Source: JABMMZ01 sp044377005
GTDB lineage: Bacteria > Bacteroidota > Bacteroidia > NS11-12g > UBA955
DNA length: 64,000 bases
Direction: 5' to 3'
Assembly: GCA_044377005.1 (NCBI GenBank)
Contig: JBILJV010000004.1
Location: 23,465 to 87,464, forward strand
Positions 60,461 through 64,000 of this stretch are shown here, one piece after another. Made by a program: the position numbers and the translations under genes. A model generated the notes under the pieces. That model was not told where the DNA came from, did not search any database, and saw only the letters and a program-made list of their open reading frames with translations. Position 1 is the first letter of the stretch. Each line of letters starts with the position of its first letter.

Positions 60461-61801
60461 ATGAAAAGAAGAGATTTTGTAAAACAAACGGCTAAAGTAG
60501 CAACAGCAGGACTGGTATTACCTTATCTACTACCCAGTGGAAGGTTGTTTGCAAGAACCAATGAACCCAAAGCGGAGCATGTGGTTTATGTTTTATTTGG
60601 AGGTGGATTAAGGCAACAAGATTCTATTTTGCAACGTTATTTGTCTGACAGTCAGGGTTACAATGTTGAAGGTAATATTATGTATAATATTTTAGAAGGC
60701 GCGGCGCCCTCTACTAAAATTGCCTATGGAACTACACCCTCTGGACAACCAAATGGAAGTCAACCAATTCCTAAAATTTTATCACAATCTATCCAAAAGC
60801 AAGGAACAATATTTGCCGAAATGAGAGCCATATCAGGTGGGCATTATGGTGGATTGAATTCTTTGGTTACAGGAAGTGGTGTTCAAGGTCAAGGTTTAAA
60901 AGTAAGACCCGTAAATCCTACTATTTTTGAGTATGCCCGTAGATTTGGAGGTTTTAAAGCTACCGATGTTTGGTTTATCGGAAATACAATATCAAACTCT
61001 ACTCCATTACTCAACTCAAGTCGTCATCCCGACTTTGGATTGCAATATGGAGCTAATTTTTTTGCGCCAGGAATAACATTCGGTGGTGACGGTAGAGCAA
61101 CTCTTTCAAATGCAAAAATTTACCATCCACAAGAGGAGCTTGAACCTATGTATAAAATGAAGAACTTCTTAGACAATTCATTTAATATAAGACAAGGAGA
61201 TATCCCCGGAATAAAAAATACGGATGAAGAAAAAACGCGCATTAAAACGTTTATTGAAGAGACCTTTAATAGACAAAATGCAGGATTACTCTCTATGCCC
61301 CCTGTTTCAGGAGGAGATGGTTCAACAATAGGTTATGCAGCAGAAGTGTTAAGGGTTTTTAAACCCAAATTATTGGTCGTGAATATGAGCAATATCGATG
61401 GATGTCACAGTAACTTTACAGGGTACCTTCAAGCAATGCACAAAGCAGACCATGCTCTTGGCTTTTTATGGAATTATATTCAAACACAAATTCCTGAAAT
61501 GAGTGGCAAAACGATTATGACTTTTGTGCCTGAATGTGGTAGAAATTTAAACCATAATCCCATTTTAGATGAAAATGATTGGTATGGATACGACCATGGT
61601 GATGCCAACTCTTTGAGGGTTTTCGGTGGAATGGTTGGTAAAAATGTTCCTTCCAATTTAATGATTGGTTCAGAATTTAATCCAATTGGTAAAGTAACTG
61701 ATTTTACATTGACAATTGCAGATATTTTAGGCTTTAAAGATCGAGTAAAATCCGCCGGAATTATTGATCCCGATGCACGAAGTTTGTTTGATAGAATTTA
61801 A
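60461..61801 (+). CDS. Tat-exported DUF1501-like protein (alkaline-phosphatase-superfamily fold)
   Basis: 446 residues. Twin-arginine signal 'MKRRDFVKQ' with a following hydrophobic stretch (RR-x-F-x-K consensus), so it is exported folded, perhaps with metal. The body resembles DUF1501 proteins: 'HVVYVLFGGGLRQQDS' (start of sulfatase/phosphatase fold), 'GGHYGGLNSLVTGSG', 'VVNMSNIDGCHSNFTGYLQAMHKADHALGFLWNYI', 'MTFVPECGRNLNHN', 'DHGDANSLRVFGGMVG'. In Planctomycetes DUF1501 genes lie next to DUF1549/DUF1553 and cytochrome PSCyt1 genes; the same mix is present here. No substrate can be assigned. Confidence 0.72.
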   Translation: MKRRDFVKQTAKVATAGLVLPYLLPSGRLFARTNEPKAEHVVYVLFGGGLRQQDSILQRYLSDSQGYNVEGNIMYNILEGAAPSTKIAYGTTPSGQPNGSQPIPKILSQSIQKQGTIFAEMRAISGGHYGGLNSLVTGSGVQGQGLKVRPVNPTIFEYARRFGGFKATDVWFIGNTISNSTPLLNSSRHPDFGLQYGANFFAPGITFGGDGRATLSNAKIYHPQEELEPMYKMKNFLDNSFNIRQGDIPGIKNTDEEKTRIKTFIEETFNRQNAGLLSMPPVSGGDGSTIGYAAEVLRVFKPKLLVVNMSNIDGCHSNFTGYLQAMHKADHALGFLWNYIQTQIPEMSGKTIMTFVPECGRNLNHNPILDENDWYGYDHGDANSLRVFGGMVGKNVPSNLMIGSEFNPIGKVTDFTLTIADILGFKDRVKSAGIIDPDARSLFDRI

Positions 61802-61811
61802 TTTTAAGCCT

Positions 61812-62768
61812 ATGATTACTAGAAATACAAGATTATTTATTTTCACTATTTTGATTATTCTGTTTTTGGGGGCTTGTTCCAAAAATAAAAATGATAATCC
61901 TTATGACAATTGGAAAGATGATGTTAAAGAATCTCCAATTGACAATATTGACATTGATCCTAATTCAATTCAAGGATTACATAAGAATATTTTTAAACCT
62001 ACTTGCTCTAACAGCGGATGTCACGATGGGAATTTTGAACCTGATTTTAGAACAATAGAAAGTACATATAACTCATTAATAAATCGTTTGAGTACCAATA
62101 CTGACCCTAATCAACCACAGTTTTCAAAAAGGGTAGTGCCAGGGAAGGCTTCTCAAAGTATGCTTTTACACAGAATTTTAGAGTTTATCCCCGGAAGTCA
62201 AGGAAAAATGCCATTGACTACTGACCCCGGTAGTGATTGGCCTCAAAAGAAAGAGACTTATATAGAAAATATAAGTACATGGATTAATAATGGTGCAAAA
62301 GATCAATTTGGAAATAGTCCAAATAATATTGATTTTACACCGCAAATGGGTGGTTTACTGGTTTTTGTTAATGGTTCAACAACCCCTTTGCCTCATGTAG
62401 GTTACCAGCCAGTTTTATTGCCTTCTAATGCTAGTCAAGTTAAAATAATGATTTCTATACTCGATGATAAAACCCCTTTGTCCCAGTTGGGACCTAATAC
62501 AATTAATTTTTCGCTGAATCCATACGAGTTTAAAGGTGCTGAACAAACTTTGGTAAAAGAAAGTTCTCCATTTTTAGGCATAGGTGTATCAGGAGAAACG
62601 GTAGAATATTGGTATAGTATAACTATGCCACTTTCTTCAATAGGAGTTACTAGTGATGTGGTATGGTGCAGAATAAATACAACAGATAATGTTAATCCAA
62701 GTCTGTTTATTCCCTCTAACGAAACTTCTTTTAATTTTAAAAAATACTTCGCAGTAAAGATTAATTAA
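61812..62768 (+). CDS. Lipoprotein with CX4CH cytochrome-like motif (PSCyt1-like)
   Basis: 318 residues from ATG 61812 (a longer frame from 61764 overlaps the previous gene and spoils the signal). Lipobox 'FLGACSK' (Cys22). Residues ~60-160 hold 'FKPTCSNSGCHDGNFEPDF' with 'SMLLHRIL' and 'MP' further on, the order of a PSCyt1-type cytochrome domain (CxxCH, then distal Met). The spacing is C-x4-C-H, not C-x2-C-H; such variants exist but haem attachment is uncertain. The remaining ~150 residues are beta-rich and unrecognised. Third-to-last of the operon; shares a base with the next start (TAATG). Confidence 0.68.
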   Translation: MITRNTRLFIFTILIILFLGACSKNKNDNPYDNWKDDVKESPIDNIDIDPNSIQGLHKNIFKPTCSNSGCHDGNFEPDFRTIESTYNSLINRLSTNTDPNQPQFSKRVVPGKASQSMLLHRILEFIPGSQGKMPLTTDPGSDWPQKKETYIENISTWINNGAKDQFGNSPNNIDFTPQMGGLLVFVNGSTTPLPHVGYQPVLLPSNASQVKIMISILDDKTPLSQLGPNTINFSLNPYEFKGAEQTLVKESSPFLGIGVSGETVEYWYSITMPLSSIGVTSDVVWCRINTTDNVNPSLFIPSNETSFNFKKYFAVKIN

Positions 62769-63205
62769 TGAGACGAATTTTTATCTATAGCTTGTTGTTA
62801 TTACTTTTACAAAATTGTAAAAAAGACACATCAAATGCGGTCCCAAATATTAAGTTTATTTCTATAAGTACAACAGAAGTTGTTCAGTACAAGGACAGTT
62901 TGGAAATTAAGTTTGAATATTCTGATGCCAATGGAGATTTAGGAGAAATAAATCCTGACCAAAATGCTATTTTTGTTAAAGATAGACGTTTGTCAAAACC
63001 TGATTATTATTTTATTCCACCTCTTGCACCTCCCACAAGTTCAATTTTTATTAAAGGTGAATTAATTGTGAAAATTAAAAATACATTTTTGCTTGGTACT
63101 GCTCTTCAGGAAACAACTAATTTTGAAGTTAAATTAAAAGATAGAGCAGGAAATTGGAGTAACATTATCGTTACACCTGAAATAATAATTAAAAAAAGTA
63201 AATGA
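62768..63205 (+). CDS. Small lipoprotein, Ig-like
   Basis: 145 residues. Lipobox Cys17 (LLLLQNC). The mature part, 'IKFISISTTEVVQYKDSLEIKFEYSDANGDLGEI' with 'VKLKDRAGNWSN' near the end, is the 'D.NGDLG...D..GN.S' pattern of a beta-sandwich family common as surface lipoproteins in Bacteroidota. Function unknown. Its start overlaps the upstream stop by 1 base and its stop overlaps the next ATG (ATGA). Confidence 0.65.
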   Translation: MRRIFIYSLLLLLLQNCKKDTSNAVPNIKFISISTTEVVQYKDSLEIKFEYSDANGDLGEINPDQNAIFVKDRRLSKPDYYFIPPLAPPTSSIFIKGELIVKIKNTFLLGTALQETTNFEVKLKDRAGNWSNIIVTPEIIIKKSK

Positions 63206-64000
63206 GATATTTGTTTACATATTTAAATGGTTTTAAAAGCTATAAAGTTGTTTTATTTGGTTTTTTATTGACTTTGTTAAATGTAAAGGGCCAAACGGAA
63301 TATAAAATGTCTAATGCAAAGATCTATGCTTGCAAAGGCTCATTAAAAGACAGTGAAGCAAATCAACAATCTACTACAAAATATGCAAATAATGAAGATT
63401 TGATTTTTACAATAATAGTAAAAGGGGCTAGCTCTATTTCTATCAAGTTCAAAGGGAGTTTCTGTACAGAAACAGGCTCTGATTATTTAAAGGCTTACAG
63501 AGGAAAAGATACAACAGGTACTCTAATTCGAACCTATACTGGAACAATAAATAATCCAACTAATATCACTTCAAACGATTCTGCTATTACTTTTTATTTT
63601 CATTCTGATAAAAATATCGTTTGTGATGGATGGGAACTTACTTGGGAAGGTAAAATTACAAAAGTGCCTCAACCCAAATTTAGTCCTATCTCTAATCCAA
63701 CATGTAATTCAACTAAAATTAGAGTTACTCTAGACCAACCTTTCAATTGTGATTCTGTGAAAGCATCTAGTTTTAAATTATCGGGAACACTTTCAACTGC
63801 TATAACTTCAGTTACACCCATTTCATGTAATTCCAAAAATGAAACCAATACCTTCGATGTTTCTTTTGCAAGTGGATTGAATAGAAGTGGAAATTATTCC
63901 TTGCAACTGACATCTTCTTTTAAAGATGCTTGTGACAGTGTTTGGGTAATTAAATCAACTCTTAATTTTAAAATTACAGATTGTCCAATACAAGTGGATT
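63202..64000 (+). CDS. CUB-domain secreted protein (truncated by window end)
   Basis: Frame open from ATG 63202 to the window end (266 codons). A signal segment ends 'LNVKGQ' near residue 31. A CUB-like domain follows (about 40-145): 'SIKFKGSFCTETGSDYLKAY', later 'NDSAITFYFHSDKNIVCDG' and 'WELTWEG'. Such modules often stand at the front of T9SS cargo in Bacteroidota, so a sorting tail may lie beyond the edge. Overlaps the preceding lipoprotein stop (ATGA), hence last known gene of the operon. Confidence 0.75.
   Translation, partial: MRYLFTYLNGFKSYKVVLFGFLLTLLNVKGQTEYKMSNAKIYACKGSLKDSEANQQSTTKYANNEDLIFTIIVKGASSISIKFKGSFCTETGSDYLKAYRGKDTTGTLIRTYTGTINNPTNITSNDSAITFYFHSDKNIVCDGWELTWEGKITKVPQPKFSPISNPTCNSTKIRVTLDQPFNCDSVKASSFKLSGTLSTAITSVTPISCNSKNETNTFDVSFASGLNRSGNYSLQLTSSFKDACDSVWVIKSTLNFKITDCPIQVD

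Noticed and set aside
1..64000. CRISPR array, insertion sequence, prophage or rRNA
   Set aside because: No regularly spaced repeats, no transposase, integrase or phage structural genes, and no rRNA core sequences were seen on either strand.

Overview
The window is chromosomal DNA from an AT-rich member of the Bacteroidota. Evidence for this: type IX secretion (T9SS) sorting tails of both kinds (type A at 1183-3909 and 5384-7036, gliding-motility type B at 10986-13523); Bacteroidota-specific families (SusC-like receptor, PorV-like barrel, DUF5686, DUF6089-like and Porin_10-like barrels); and promoters of the Bacteroidota sigma form, TTG-N19-22-TAnnTTTG. Shine-Dalgarno sequences are largely absent, except before rpsR and rplI. 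I cannot place it below phylum with confidence. Nearly the whole window is coding. I see no insertion sequence, CRISPR array, prophage, rRNA or origin.

Layout. 1-9.2 kb: end of an unknown gene, a family 9 glycosyltransferase, a large T9SS cargo with a TonB-C-like partner, pyrF, a secreted subtilase, a putative porin and a candidate small RNA. 9.2-13.5 kb: CoA-binding protein, redoxin and SDR pair, and a type B adhesin-like protein. 13.5-18.2 kb (minus): ilvE-ruvA-membrane glycosyltransferase/TPR protein. 18.2-22.6 kb (plus): unknown protein, rdgB, queA-like, two ompH/skp, murI. 22.8-32.8 kb: 2-hydroxyacid dehydrogenase, then a three-gene surface operon (SusC-like receptor, 1314-residue secreted protein, PorV-like barrel). 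32.8-43.9 kb: greA-HIT, DUF5686, a minus-strand group (nitronate monooxygenase-like, M16 protease, AlbA_2 protein, outer membrane protein), pepF-like peptidase and a DUF3352-like protein. 43.9-45.0 kb: a CAT tRNA followed by 0.6 kb of degenerate DNA. 45-48.7 kb: RluA-type pseudouridine synthase, proline dehydrogenase, a deoxyhypusine synthase-like enzyme and a bacilliredoxin. 48.9-49.7 kb: a clearly decayed substrate-binding-protein gene. 49.8-51.0 kb: rpsF-rpsR-rplI. 51-59 kb: TraB/GumN-like protein with a very large extension, hemW, a universal stress protein and a fused 2-oxoacid dehydrogenase E1. 59-64 kb: a tight operon of lipoproteins, a Tat-dependent DUF1501-like protein, a CX4CH cytochrome-like lipoprotein and a CUB protein that runs off the end.

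How it fits together: housekeeping genes are interspersed with envelope genes. The two parts most like self-contained systems are the receptor/cargo/PorV-like operon (23.8-32.8 kb) and the DUF1501 lipoprotein operon (59.0 kb to the end). The regulatory layer is also informative. Several -7 boxes lie so close to the reading frame that they fix the start codon and imply very short or absent 5' leaders. The rpsF operon carries strong Shine-Dalgarno sequences in a genome that otherwise lacks them.
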